This document shows positions 48,784-59,670 of a DNA stretch of 64,000 nucleotides, piece by piece (within the stretch, counting starts at the first letter, position 1; each line of letters starts with the position of its first letter). Source of the stretch: Anastatus disparis. Its lineage: Eukaryota; Arthropoda; Insecta; Hymenoptera; Eupelmidae. The notes below the pieces were generated by a model. It made no database searches, was not told where the DNA came from, and saw nothing but the letters and a program-made list of their open reading frames with translations. The translations under genes and the position numbers were made by a program. The stretch covers positions 11,099,501 through 11,163,500 of the forward strand of contig JAFFSR010000244.1 in the NCBI GenBank assembly GCA_017163975.1. The letters run 5' to 3'.

Positions 48784-51700
48784 AATAATTTTTATTTTGT
48801 CCTAACACAAATCCTTTTTAAAAATGGAATTTTGCAGGGATAGAATAAATATAATAATTAATTTTATAATAAAAAATACAATTTTAAAGTCCTATCCAAT
48901 TTCTTTTAGAAATTAAAAAATTTTCTGCTAGGAGCAATATTATACAATTTTTAGATCAAATAGATTTTTTTATCTTTATGATTCACGTTTAATACAATTA
49001 TGATAACTTTAACACAAACGTTAATTTTAATCGCATTATTTTTCTCAATATATTTTATAATAATATTCTTTATCATAACATGTATGCTTTTTTATACATA
49101 TGTGAATATCTCTGAAATTTTTAAACTTAAGAAACTGTATACGTAAAAGTCATAAATTTAAAATAATTTATGAACCAAAAAAATTTTTTTATATAAAAAA
49201 AATGTAGGGAAATTTCGATTAACGTAATTATTTTTGCATTAAAGAAAAGAAATGTGTTATTTTTGAAGATTTTTAGGAGAATGTGATTTAGATTTTTTTC
49301 TTCTGATGATGAAGAAAAAGAGTGTATTTAGGAAAGACTGCAAACATTTTTCTTTATTATATTTTGATTCTGTACTTTTAAAAACTGTCGTTTCCAAGGA
49401 TGTGCCTATTTTCGAAAATAAAATACAGCAGAAAACAAAGAAAACTACATTTTCCTAAAAATGGACTTTTTTACATTTCAATGTTTAAAAGAAGTGCATT
49501 CCAATTTTAAAAAAAAGTATAAGTGTTTTCTTTAATAAAAACGAATGAAACTAAAGTTATTAAATAAGAATGTTGCTAACTAGAAAAAGTGGTGAAGTTT
49601 TTAAAAACATTACTGTTAGCGCTTTCTGTGTTGGAAATTCGATAAATACAGTTTCAAAATTTATAGAACTTATTGGTTTTTTGTTTGTTATATTTTTGAG
49701 TGCATAGCACTACTTTCAAGTTTATATTTTAGTACAGGTCTTTAAAAAAACAAAACATAAGAAAAATTCACATTTTTTCTTAACAGCAAAAAAATATAAA
49801 AATAAATATATAATTCATAAAAAACAATGTTATCCTTTTTGACAAAATGAATCATATTTTTCAATTTTTAATGTTGTACAATCGTTTCTATATCAAAAAT
49901 ATTATCAAGCAATCTTAAAATATCAAGAAATTTACTGTAAATGTGTAAAATGAACATAAGAATTTTATTTGCACTATAATACTTGCATTAAAAATTTAAT
50001 CATTCTGTTATAAATGTGAATTATTATAAAATTTTGAGCTAATTTGTTTAAAAAAAATTTTAATTTTAAATTTAAAAAAATTTTACAAATAATTAGCTTA
50101 TAAAAATAATGTATTGTACTTCTCATTGCATTAGTTATCTAATACATCAGCTGTAATTTACTTACATAATTTAATTCTGTTGATAAAAAAATTTGTGGCA
50201 ACAATTACGTGAAAGCTTCAGCTACTAATTTATTTTTTTTGCACAATTTTTCGGTCTTCTAGAGTAATTACTCCTTTGGACTGTTGATTAAAACCGCAAG
50301 GTTAGAAAAATAAGTAAAACGACAATACACATGAATTCACACACTTGAACACATACAAAATTAAAATTAAAAATGACAAAAACATTCGCGATGAATCAAA
50401 TATTTAAAGTGCATCGGTTTGAAGGTCCTGCAAATAAATTTTAAAAGATCAAAAAATTTAATATTTTAAAGAAAATAAAAATTAAAACACGACCGGTTAT
50501 ATTTTACATACATTGTAGATTGAATTTAAAAATACATCTGGCGTAATAAAGTTGACATCACACTTCTTATATACACGAATACAATGAAATAAAACTTCTT
50601 TTAATTCTTTGTAGCTTTAATAATACGTCGATACAAAAGAACATTAAGACAAAATGTATGAAGATACAGTGCATTAACACATATAAAGCGAGTCTTGCCG
50701 TGTTGAAACGTTAGAAAAGTCAAGTCACTGTTGCATTACACAAAGTATGCCTATTCTAGTATAGCACAAACTATTAATATCTTAGTCACTCACAAATCTG
50801 GCATAGATTTTTCGTCGAGTCAAATAAGGTATTAAATCCACCTATTACGAAACTGCTTGAATTTTTCGTCTATTTAGATATCAATTAATTCTATATTTTT
50901 TTTAACGATTGTTTTATATTTATCGTATATTATTCGTATATTATGATAATTAATTGGGGCACCAACAATCATTTTATAGAATTCACTATAGAGCTGTACA
51001 TAAAGCTTATAATGTCAGTAAGCTCAATTTATGAATATAATAATAATTCCATATTTTGTTTAATTTTATCACGGTAAAATTACGGATTATATTAATCACC
51101 AGTGAAGCTATATCTAAAAAATGAGATTACGATTTGGAATTATTGATCTAGATTTTTATTTTATTTTGAAATCTCGAACTATTAATTATATAATTAACAA
51201 TTAATTCTACTTTTTTCCTTATTGCTAAATTAAATTTTTGCTTTTGAAGCTTATTTATAAGCTTCTTACAAATAATTTAATTAAAATGAAAAAAAATAAA
51301 CAAAAGCATTTCATTATAACTTTTTGTCGACCTTAAATTGAACTTAATGAAGATTTCTATAATAAATTTATTGAAGCCAATACTAATGAAGGTATCAAAT
51401 GAAATTTAAAATCTTTCGCTGCATCGGATATAAATTTCCTGTGAATTATATTTCCATCTTTAATATAAGGAAGCTTTCGATATGTATATATCATTCCGGC
51501 TATCCTCCTGGGAATTCGAATTGTACGAACCTTATACCATTTTCCTACGTGCTTTATACTTATGATCGGGATTAAATTTTCTAATTCTACTAAGTTTGTT
51601 TAATTCTCACTTAGTTGCTCTCTTGGTACCTTTAGGGTGATCTATAGAGGGATAGTTTTTTCAAAAAAAATTTTTTCTTCAAACTTTAGTAAAGATTTAT

Positions 51701-52978
51701 TAAACTTTGAAAAATTTCTTGGAACGTAAATTTTCGAAGTTTTTCGAATGTTACATTTAATTCGTTTTCAGAAATTTAGAAAAATTATCCATTCGTAATA
51801 GGGAATAGTTTTTGTATGAAAACTATTCATACATTTTATGGCTAATAAATATTTAATATTAAAGGTTTCTTGAGTATCATCATTTAAAATATTAAAATAA
51901 TGATGTAATTAATTAAAAATATGGAAATAGACCATGGGAAGATATTAAATTACCTTAAATAATTAGAAAAAAAAATGATATTTACTTTAATAAGATACTT
52001 TTTTTTTCCTTTCCAAACGGAAACTTCAGGATGCTATTATCGATCTTTTTTAATATACTCATTCGCTCTTTTTTTCTGTTCTATTTCTTTCATCTCAAAA
52101 GAAATGCTTAATTATAGCATTCGAAACAAAAAAAAATATCTCATCTTTCTCTCTTTCAAATGTTCTGTCAAGTTTTTTTTCACTATATTCAAGTACAGAT
52201 ATTTTATTGTGGTTAAATAAATTATAAAAAAGAAGTGAGATTCCATCATTAAGCTCTTTAATGCTTAACTTCTTTTCTCGATGATTTTTCAAAATATATC
52301 CCCTGAATCCTCTTTTACAAATTGCTAACTTTTTTCTGTTCTCCTTTTACTCAAATGCATACATTTTTCTTTTTCTCTGTGTTTATATATACGCGTGTGA
52401 ATGGCTTTTTTTTTATTCTTGACTTGCCTTTACTCCTTGCTGGAAAAACAATGCGATATCCGAAGGACTCTCGAGAGGGAACTTTTTTTCCTAACCTTGT
52501 AAGAATTGTATATAAGAGATCTTCTCTCATTTCTTATTTCAATGTTGACGACAAGCGGAGAATTAGGAAATCTTGTTATCTCGTATAAAAATGACTTTTG
52601 TCTTCTATAAAAACTAAAAGAGAAAAAAAAACACCTCAAAGACATTTGGTTAATCTGTATATTGTGACGAAAAAAAAACTAATCAAGTCACTGGTTATCG
52701 TTTTAAGGTGATTAATTACTTGATTACTAAATAGGCATTGATTAATTGATGACGAACTATGCTGTTACCTTAATTTCGAGAGTGCTGTATCCTAACAGCT
52801 GAGATTCTAGTTTTCTGATCTAGAATCCCGTATTCGAATTCTAGTCAAATATCTCTGAATCTTATCGAAATAAAATTAGTTTTTGGATCATATATACGCG
52901 ATTCAAAAGCAATCAATATTGTTTATTATCTTGTCGCTGCGACAGAAGAGGGGAGATTTGGAAATTATAGCACCAATG

Positions 52979-53258
52979 AAAAAATAACATTAAACTTGGG
53001 TGGTGGAGCTAAGTGTTTATTCTAAGCTAACGTTTCGGACTTTTTGATGAGTCCTTTATCTAAGCTCAGTCGAATTGTGTTTGTCTCCTAATGATGTTCT
53101 GACGAAGCTGATCACTGTACCATTGTAGTGGTGAAATTAACGATTGATTGTTTGTTGGGAAGCCTCAGTTTTCCTAGCTTTTAATCTTATAGTGACGAAA
53201 ACTTTGGCTTAAATTCAACACTTAATTCATTATCCAAGTTTGATGTTATTTTTTTTCA
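52979..53258. mobile_element. MITE-like inverted-repeat element
   Basis: The left end (AAAATAACATTAAACTTGGG, then CTAAGTGTTTATTCTAAGC) is the imperfect inverse of the right end (GCTTAAATTCAACACTTAAT, then CCAAGTTTGATGTTATTTTT). Arms of about 60 bp enclose a GC-richer centre with ACGTTTCGGACTTTTTGATG. Boundaries and target duplication are uncertain. No frame of interest. Confidence 0.55.
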
Positions 53259-55033
53259 GTTTAATCATTTATCGTGGAGCGTTAAAACTCAATTTTCATC
53301 CATTATATCTGAACATAAAGGCAATGGATGACTTTCTATCATTCATTGTCCATTGATATTTTATGATTAGAGTATAGTTTATCAGAGGCTTTTTTATCAG
53401 AAATAATATGATAAATGGTCCCGCAAGCCAACTAAAAAAAAGTATTGTATGTTCATATTTATATAATCTTTATATGAACTTTAATATGATGATATTAAAT
53501 TGTTAAAGATGCTCGTGATTTTTGATTTACAGAATGAAAATCTAGATTTAGTTTTATGTTGTATAATGATGAAAATAAATGTTTATGAGCTCATCGATTG
53601 TCCTTTATTTAAGTGATTATCATTTTTATAGACCTTTAAACATTGATGCAATAATTTTAATGAGTTACAATTAATATACTGCATTCTTAAATATTCAGAA
53701 TGCAAAGAGCAGAGGTTTATACTACTTTGTCTTTTCACCACCCAATCACCCTTTAGAAAGATAAGATCATTGGTTTTTAACTTTGAATTCTTGAGCATAA
53801 CAAATTTGGATCTGTATAACTTGGTAACGAGCTGTAAATTGATGGTCGATAAAAAAAAGGAATTAAGTATAAACTTAAATTTGCAAGATACCAAAATTCA
53901 ACAGCTTCATTTGTTAAAAAGTTGCGGACTTTTGAAGATAAAGTAGAATTTAACGTATAAATTAAACTCTCGTTCTTCATAAATAATTTTTTGATAAATT
54001 AAACTTATCTTTGAAACTTTATAATTTTTAAACGAGGAAAGTTATTATCTCTTAAAAGTTGGCGAAAAATCATACACTCGAAACTTTTATTTTCCTATTT
54101 TGGTAATTATATTTTAGATCTTGCGATTTCTAAGTCATAAAGTTTCAACGTACAGCATGAAATTTAGTGAGAGGTTTCTAAAATTATGATTTTCACATGA
54201 GTAAAAGTGTGTATGTAGGAATTTTTCTTCATCATTGTACGCCAGGAAATTATAATCAGAATTTCATTTAAATCTGTGACCAGCAGACTGTAGACTCTCT
54301 GTCAGTTTCAATCTGATATCATCATAATAACGTTACTACACGTAATGAATATACGTATGAACATCCATTATATACTTTAACTTTTGAATAAGGTAAAATT
54401 TTCGTAACCTCAAAAATAAAAATGTTAATTAACTTTTTATTTACATTCAATTTTACTGCAATATGCAAATAGGTATAATATCAATGAACAAATTTATAAA
54501 ATTAATGGTTGTAATTAAAAATTATTAAAAATAAGTTAGTTTAAAGTTTTATTGAAAATCAATAAATCTGAAGTACAGTAAATATTAAAATTGTACTAAA
54601 AATTAGACGAAGTTTTAATTTAAAATAAATTTAAGTAAGAAAACTTAATATAATGACCTTATGATATATTGTTTGAGAAACTGTTAAATTTTTATCTTTT
54701 TCCAATTAGAAAAACTAGTAAAGATAACCCTGGTAGAAAAAGTGAGAAAAAGTGTTACAATAAACTTATCTCACGAATTTTCAAATAAAATATATGAAAT
54801 ATTTATGCGTATTGGAATTAACTCTTATGTTTGTAATGTTGGCATATGAAGAAAAATGTTTTAATGCTTTTAAAATTCCCAGTCCCCAATTGAAATGACT
54901 TAAATATCTCTAGAAAATATTTTTTTTAAATTAAAATATTTAATAATATATAAATGTAAACAATTACTGTAATTATCTTTTTATTTAGAATTGATTAACA
55001 TTGATTTTATATTTTTTTTGTATTACTTTAAAG

Positions 55034-55144
55034 GGCGCGGGTTGCACGGCTCTGTTAGTCGCTGTGGTTTCGAGAAAGCTAGAATTAACGAGAGCCGAAA
55101 AGCACGTTCACAATTTCATGATGGACACGCAGCTAACGAAGAGG
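55034..55144 (+). CDS. SK: SK channel exon encoding S6 and the start of the calmodulin-binding domain
   Basis: Thirty-seven codons, phase 0 at both ends, from TTTAAAG to GTGAGT. The exon reads [20 protein letters not shown] (S6 lining the inner pore, then the HA helix region) and [17 protein letters not shown], the start of the cytoplasmic domain that binds calmodulin constitutively. This block is one of the most conserved in the KCNN family. The open frame beginning at 55001 and ending at 55228 includes intron on both sides. Confidence 0.97.
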
Positions 55145-56025
55145 GTGAGTAAAATTTTCTTTCATTATGTATTTTTAAATTTAATCGAGTATAATTCGCA
55201 GGGAAGAATATGGCCATTCTGGCTCTGAGGGTTTATTTGGTTTCTTGTTTTTATTGAAATTAAATAATAAATTACAAAATAATTTTTTTAAATTGTCAAA
55301 AAATATAGTAATTTCTTATAAGTAGCAAAAAATTTTTTTTAAATCTTTAAAAAATTGATTTTTTATTACTTTATCCTAATATGAATATTATTGTTCTAGG
55401 TATTAAAAATTATTCAAATAAATAATTTTGAAAAAATTATTGAACTTCACTTTGAAAAATCATAAAACAATGGCTTAATTTTTAAAAATTAAACTGTTCA
55501 GTTTTACAGCCTGATGAGAAATTTATTTATATGCTAAATATTTACCAAGTCAATAACAAGAAAGTATTAATCAAACATTTTTGAATTTGATAAACATTTA
55601 ATTTTTTTCATATTGAATGATCGGTATTCAATTATTTGTGCATAAAGTATTTTGTTTGATTTTCGATAATTATTGAATTAATATTAAAATATTTCAATGA
55701 AATTTTCATTATATTTTGTAAATTATAACTAAAATAAGCAAGAAAAACATTCTTCACATATGATAAATGATTTTAATTACTATATATATTTTTTGTGATA
55801 CAAATTAATCAAAAACTACATTTTCAAACGTGCAATTTTCATAAAAATAGATTAATATGTATTGTAACAAAACATTCAAACTATACACTTGATTGATACA
55901 TACTACTGTTAATCTCAATTACTACTTACAAAATGTGATCTCATTCTCAACAACAGTTGATTTGTTATTTAAAAAAAGTTATTCGATTTGAATTAGCTTG
56001 TTGAAAAAATCTTATTTTTAATAAG

Positions 56026-56427
56026 AGGTCATCCATAAATTATACATTACCAATTTTGAAAGCAGGGTGTCTTTATGAATACTACGATCGGTAACATGGG
56101 GACAAGAGGGAATTGAAAAAATGCTACGTTACATTTTATTGCAATTTTTTATTACATTTTATTGTAATTTTATTCTGTTGTTGAAAACTGTTTTTTGGCT
56201 ATTTTTTAACTATGTTTATTTTATTGAATAAATACTATATCGTTTTCATTTCATTTATGTATATTGATTATTGGTTTTTTTTATTGAAAATATTTTTTCA
56301 GGATAAAACAAATTAACATTATTCAAGAAAGTGGGTAGTATCGGGTCTACGAAAAACTACGATTGTTCACGAGGGTTCACGGGGGGAATCGGGAAAAAAA
56401 ATCGGTAACGTTATTTATGGATGACCC
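56026..56427. mobile_element. MITE with GGTCATCCATAAAT termini
   Basis: The left end GGTCATCCATAAAT (56027-56040) is exactly the inverse of ATTTATGGATGACC (56413-56426), with sub-terminal similarity (TTACC near 56048 and GGTAACG at 56404). Internal GC-richer blocks (GATCGGTAACATGGGG; GAGGGTTCACGGGGGGAATC) lie near each end. Termini of this style are common in insect non-autonomous DNA elements, from memory. About 400 bp, no transposase; target duplication unclear. Confidence 0.65.
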
Positions 56428-56468
56428 TTGAAGCATCAGAAATATCAGGAATGCATGAATTTCTTATA

Positions 56469-56764
56469 ACAAAAAAACTATAATCAAAACTGTAGTTATG
56501 TACTAAAAGTAAAGCTATAGCATAGTATAGTATATAACTATTACTATAACAAAATATTTGTATACTGTAATTATTTCGTAACACTATAATATAATCAGCA
56601 ACTATAATTACAACCATTCATTATAATGTAGTTGTAACAATATAGTTGCTGATTATTGTACGGCGAAATAATTATAGTAAACCATAATTTTGCTATATCA
56701 GTACTTAAATTCAATAGTTTTACTATTGTAACATAACTATAATTTTGATTATAGTTTTTATTGT
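56469..56764. mobile_element. Large palindromic foldback element (ACTATAATCAAAA arms)
   Basis: The left arm, about 56470-56610 (AACTATAATCAAAACTG, GTAATTATTTCGTA, ATAATCAGCAACTATA), is inverse-complementary to the right arm, about 56625-56762 (TATAGTTGCTGATTAT, CGAAATAATTATAG, TTTTGATTATAGTT). Only a short spacer separates them, so the strand could fold into a hairpin of about 140 bp. The two minus-strand frames across it are not genes. Confidence 0.75.
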
Positions 56765-57703
56765 AAAGGTTCAAATAAGGAAATATAAGCATATAATATA
56801 TTTATCCAGTAATTTTATTACTAAGAGCTAGACGTTTTTAATAATATAAATATTAAAAGTAATTAATCTTTATTGAATACAAAATTATTTAAATAGTGTT
56901 TTCAGAAAATGATTCTTGACATGATACAACGAAGCATGTAAATACAACATCTTTTAGGTTATGTTACGTTAAATAGTTTTCTAAAAGTCATTACACAATA
57001 TTAATTAATCACAAACACAATAATTATTACATGAATATAAAATTAGTCAATACTAAAGAAATAAAAATGCACAAAGAATCATACAAAATATTAAATTTAT
57101 GATTCATAATAGCAGTGTAATTTAATCCTATTTGAATGATGCCATGCCTACACACCCTTTATTTTCGTATAAATCTTAATAATGCTCCAATAAAATAATC
57201 ACTTCATTGATATGTAGTTCAACAAATTGACACTTTTGCAAAATTTCATAAAAAAAAAAAATAATTTTGTTATTGAACTTGAATTATGTGTGAAAATCGA
57301 GTGCTCAACGTGCACCACGCTTACACGAGATACGCCTACGCAATGGCCGATTCAAAACAAAACTTCTTCATTGATTTCTTTGAGCTCGTACTGCTTTCTA
57401 CTGCCCGACAAGGGAACACTGTCCACGCGGGAATATTTGAAAAAAAAAATCAGAAAAATTTTTTTCTTCCTCTATATTATGAATACAATATTTTACGCAA
57501 TATAAATAATAAAATATTTTCTATGACAGGGTTGCGTGTAGTAATCGGAGACATTGACCTTATTTTATTTCATTAAAGCGAAACTCTTTTCATGAGAGTA
57601 TTGATTTTTTACTATTCTTTCTTTTTGTAGACAATAACATTTAAATTAAATTTTCAGATACACTGGCAAAATATAAATTATTTAGTTTTATAGTAATTAT
57701 ATA

Positions 57704-57924
57704 CCGTAAAACGGGGTAAAGAGGGCAGTGTGAGGTAAAGCGAGCATTTTTTTCATTTATGATTTTTTAATTTTTTATGTACATTTACAAAAATTTTTTA
57801 ATTTTTTACATTTTTATGTATGTATAATAATAATTTTTTGAACTTCTATAAATAATTTACAAAAATTATAAAATCATATTTTAAAAAATGCTTGCTTTAC
57901 CCCATACTGCCCGCCGTTTTACGG
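57704..57924. mobile_element. Hairpin MITE with CCGTAAAACGGGGTAAAG termini
   Basis: The left end CCGTAAAACGGGGTAAAG and following GAGGGCAGT, then GTAAAGCGAGCATTTT, pair with the right end AAAATGCTTGCTTTACCCC, CTGCCCGCCGTTTTACGG. TA occurs on both sides (57702-57703 and 57925-57926), fitting a TA target. It is 221 bp with an AT-rich loop. Confidence 0.8.
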
Positions 57925-58482
57925 TACTAATATTAATTATTAAAATTATAAAAAATATTATCGCACAAAGCCAAAATTCTTTCTTAATTTTATACTATTT
58001 TATTTTTTAAAGAATAATCACAGACAAACTGTTTTTAATATTACATCGCGTCTAACACATTAAATTTCATCATGCGGAAAAAAACAATATTGCAAATACG
58101 CTTTGAGCAGTGTTCAAATTTTATTAAATAATACTTTCTTTTACATATAATAGAAAGAAGTGATTATTTTCCAACTTTATAATTATTATTTTAAAAAGAA
58201 AATTTTTTTCAAATATTTCTTAAATAGAAAGAATTGAACTCTTCAACTTCTAAATTCAAAAATTGTTAAAAAGTAATGCTGAAATATAAAAATAATTGAT
58301 GATAGATTTTTAAATACTTTATGCAACGAAACTTTCCTTTAACTTTTGAAGTTTTACCAAATAACTTTTAACATACACTCATTATTCAAATTTTAAATAC
58401 TTGAAACTAGGACCCAAAAAATCCTAAAAAAAATTTGATAAATATAACATGTTTCATTATTCCTTTTTGATTTATTTTGCAG

Positions 58483-58610
58483 CTAAAAAATGCGGCAGCG
58501 AACGTATTACGCGAAACTTGGCTCATCTACAAGCATACTCGGCTTGCCAAGAGAGTCAATCCAGGACGCGTTCGTACTCATCAGCGAAAGTTCCTCTTGG
58601 CCATTTACGC
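58483..58610 (+). CDS. SK: SK channel exon encoding the calmodulin-binding domain core
   Basis: This 128-nt exon, from TTTTGCAG to GTAAGT, has 42 codons plus GC of an alanine codon finished in the next exon. It reads [20 protein letters not shown] then [20 protein letters not shown] and IY, the HA-HB region of the calmodulin-binding domain that couples calcium binding to gating. The tryptophan of ETWLIYK and the basic cluster match the family. A frame starting at the unrelated ATG at 58449 reads this DNA out of frame. Confidence 0.97.
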
Positions 58611-58700
58611 GTAAGTATAACACATACCTACAAGATTTTTTTTTTTTTTCATAAAAGCGTCTCACATGACTTTTACTTCTGTTTTTTTTGGAATTGATAG
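58611..58700 (+). other. Short SK intron (90 bp)
   Basis: GTAAGT to TTGATAG, with a 13-T run. It is the only short intron in the recognised part of the gene. Confidence 0.9.
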
Positions 58701-58770
58701 ATTGCGAAAAGTCAAAATGGACCAGCGAAAACTAATGGACAACGCTAACACAATAACGGATATGGCTAAG
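58701..58770 (+). CDS. SK: SK channel exon encoding the end of the calmodulin-binding domain
   Basis: A 70-nt exon between GATTGATAG and GTACTT. Its first base completes the split alanine; the remaining 23 codons read LRKVKMDQRKLMDNANTITD then MAK. This helix follows the calmodulin-binding core and leads to the C-terminal coiled coil. Drosophila SK has nearly the same stretch, from memory. Phase is 0 at the 3' end, matching the last exon. Confidence 0.95.
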
Positions 58771-59369
58771 GTACTTATTGAAATTCGTTTTGCATTTTTT
58801 TAAAGAAATGTACACTGAATTAAAGAAATTATTTTCTTACGGCCAAGCAAGTCAGTACTTTATTAAAATTGTTTGTGTAAAATAAATATTTCTTTGGAAC
58901 TATGTAATAAAAATTTAAACCAAGTAAAATACATTTAATTTTTTTTATAAATATTGAAATCAAAGATATATTTCTTTGAGATTTCAAGCTTTATTTTTCT
59001 ATTGATAATATATCTTTTTTAGGAAATAAAAATAGTGAAAGGTTTTTAAAGATATGCTTTTTCAATTCTAATAAATATTATAAAGATTTCAAAGATCATT
59101 GTTATCGATTTTAAAAAATATAATTCATTTAACCGCTTTTTACCATCAATAAAAATTTCATCAGCGTAAAGAAGTAGACTTATATTTAAATCACACAATG
59201 ATTCATTAATTTTAAAAATAATTTTTTAAAATTCAAAGAATATTTAATGTAAAATATTTCTTAATCTTTAACGAATAATTATTTAGAATCAATACCATAT
59301 TTTCTCTGAATTAAAAAAAATACACGTTTCTTACATTCTGGAACATCATCTTCAATTTAATTGTATTTC

Positions 59370-59563
59370 TTTAATTTTATTTAACGTCGCTGTATTCATG
59401 TTATCATTGCCATGCTAATTAACGACGCAGGTCGTCAGTGTATTTGTGAACAAAGCACATGTAATGAACAGTGGTGCTTGCATAAATTATCCGAGAGTGG
59501 GATTCGATCTCGAGACCTCGAGATTACGAATCCATCGCTCTACCAAGTGAACCACTGACGACC
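59370..59563 (-). mobile_element. tRNA-derived SINE (family 1), copy 9
   Basis: Minus-strand copy with TTTAACGTCGCTGTATTCAT, GAACAGTGGTGCTTGC, the head complement GGGATTCGATCTCG and ACCACTGACGACC. Confidence 0.85.
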
Positions 59564-59567
59564 TTTT

Positions 59568-59670
59568 TGTTAAGCAGACTAATACACAGGATAGATTGCT
59601 TTAGATTTTGAAAATACAAAGTTATGTTTACTTAGACTTTTAAATTGACAAAGAATTTAATTTGATTTAA
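59568..59670 (+). repeat. Dispersed repeat (AGACTAATACACAGGATAGA), copy 2
   Basis: Matches 34787-34885. It begins about 5 bp after the SINE head, whereas the other copy lies about 190 bp from its nearest SINE, so it is likely independent of the SINE. Confidence 0.5.

Larger units (their letters stand above)
41227..55033 (+). other. SK intron between pore and S6 exons
   Basis: The intron is 13.8 kb, GTAAGT to TTTAAAG. Content: foldback repeat copy 2 (43680-44000), a small hairpin (44501-44536), T-runs and a perfect A/T palindrome (45267-45296), two SINEs (45950-46150 and 47512-48652), a foldback element nested in the second SINE, a SINE tail fragment (48735-48783), an inverted-repeat element (52979-53258) and a lone CCCTGGTAGAAA end (54727). 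GC-richer unrecognised stretches lie at 43200-43440 and 44400-44640. I saw no second pore exon. Small open frames here are unsupported. Confidence 0.75.
55145..58482 (+). other. SK intron between S6 and calmodulin-binding exons
   Basis: The intron is 3.34 kb, GTGAGT to TTTTGCAG. It holds three MITE-like elements in 2 kb (56026-56427, 56469-56764 and 57704-57924). The overlapping frames at 57227-57576 have no recognised motif. Confidence 0.8.

Noticed and set aside
52764..52850. tRNA-like sequence with GTATTCGAATTCTAG
   Set aside because: It has B-box similarity only; the arms do not fold well by eye and no second copy was seen to support a SINE.
57227..57576. Two overlapping roughly 95-codon plus-strand frames
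   Set aside because: They overlap in different frames, have no recognised motif and lie in an SK intron.
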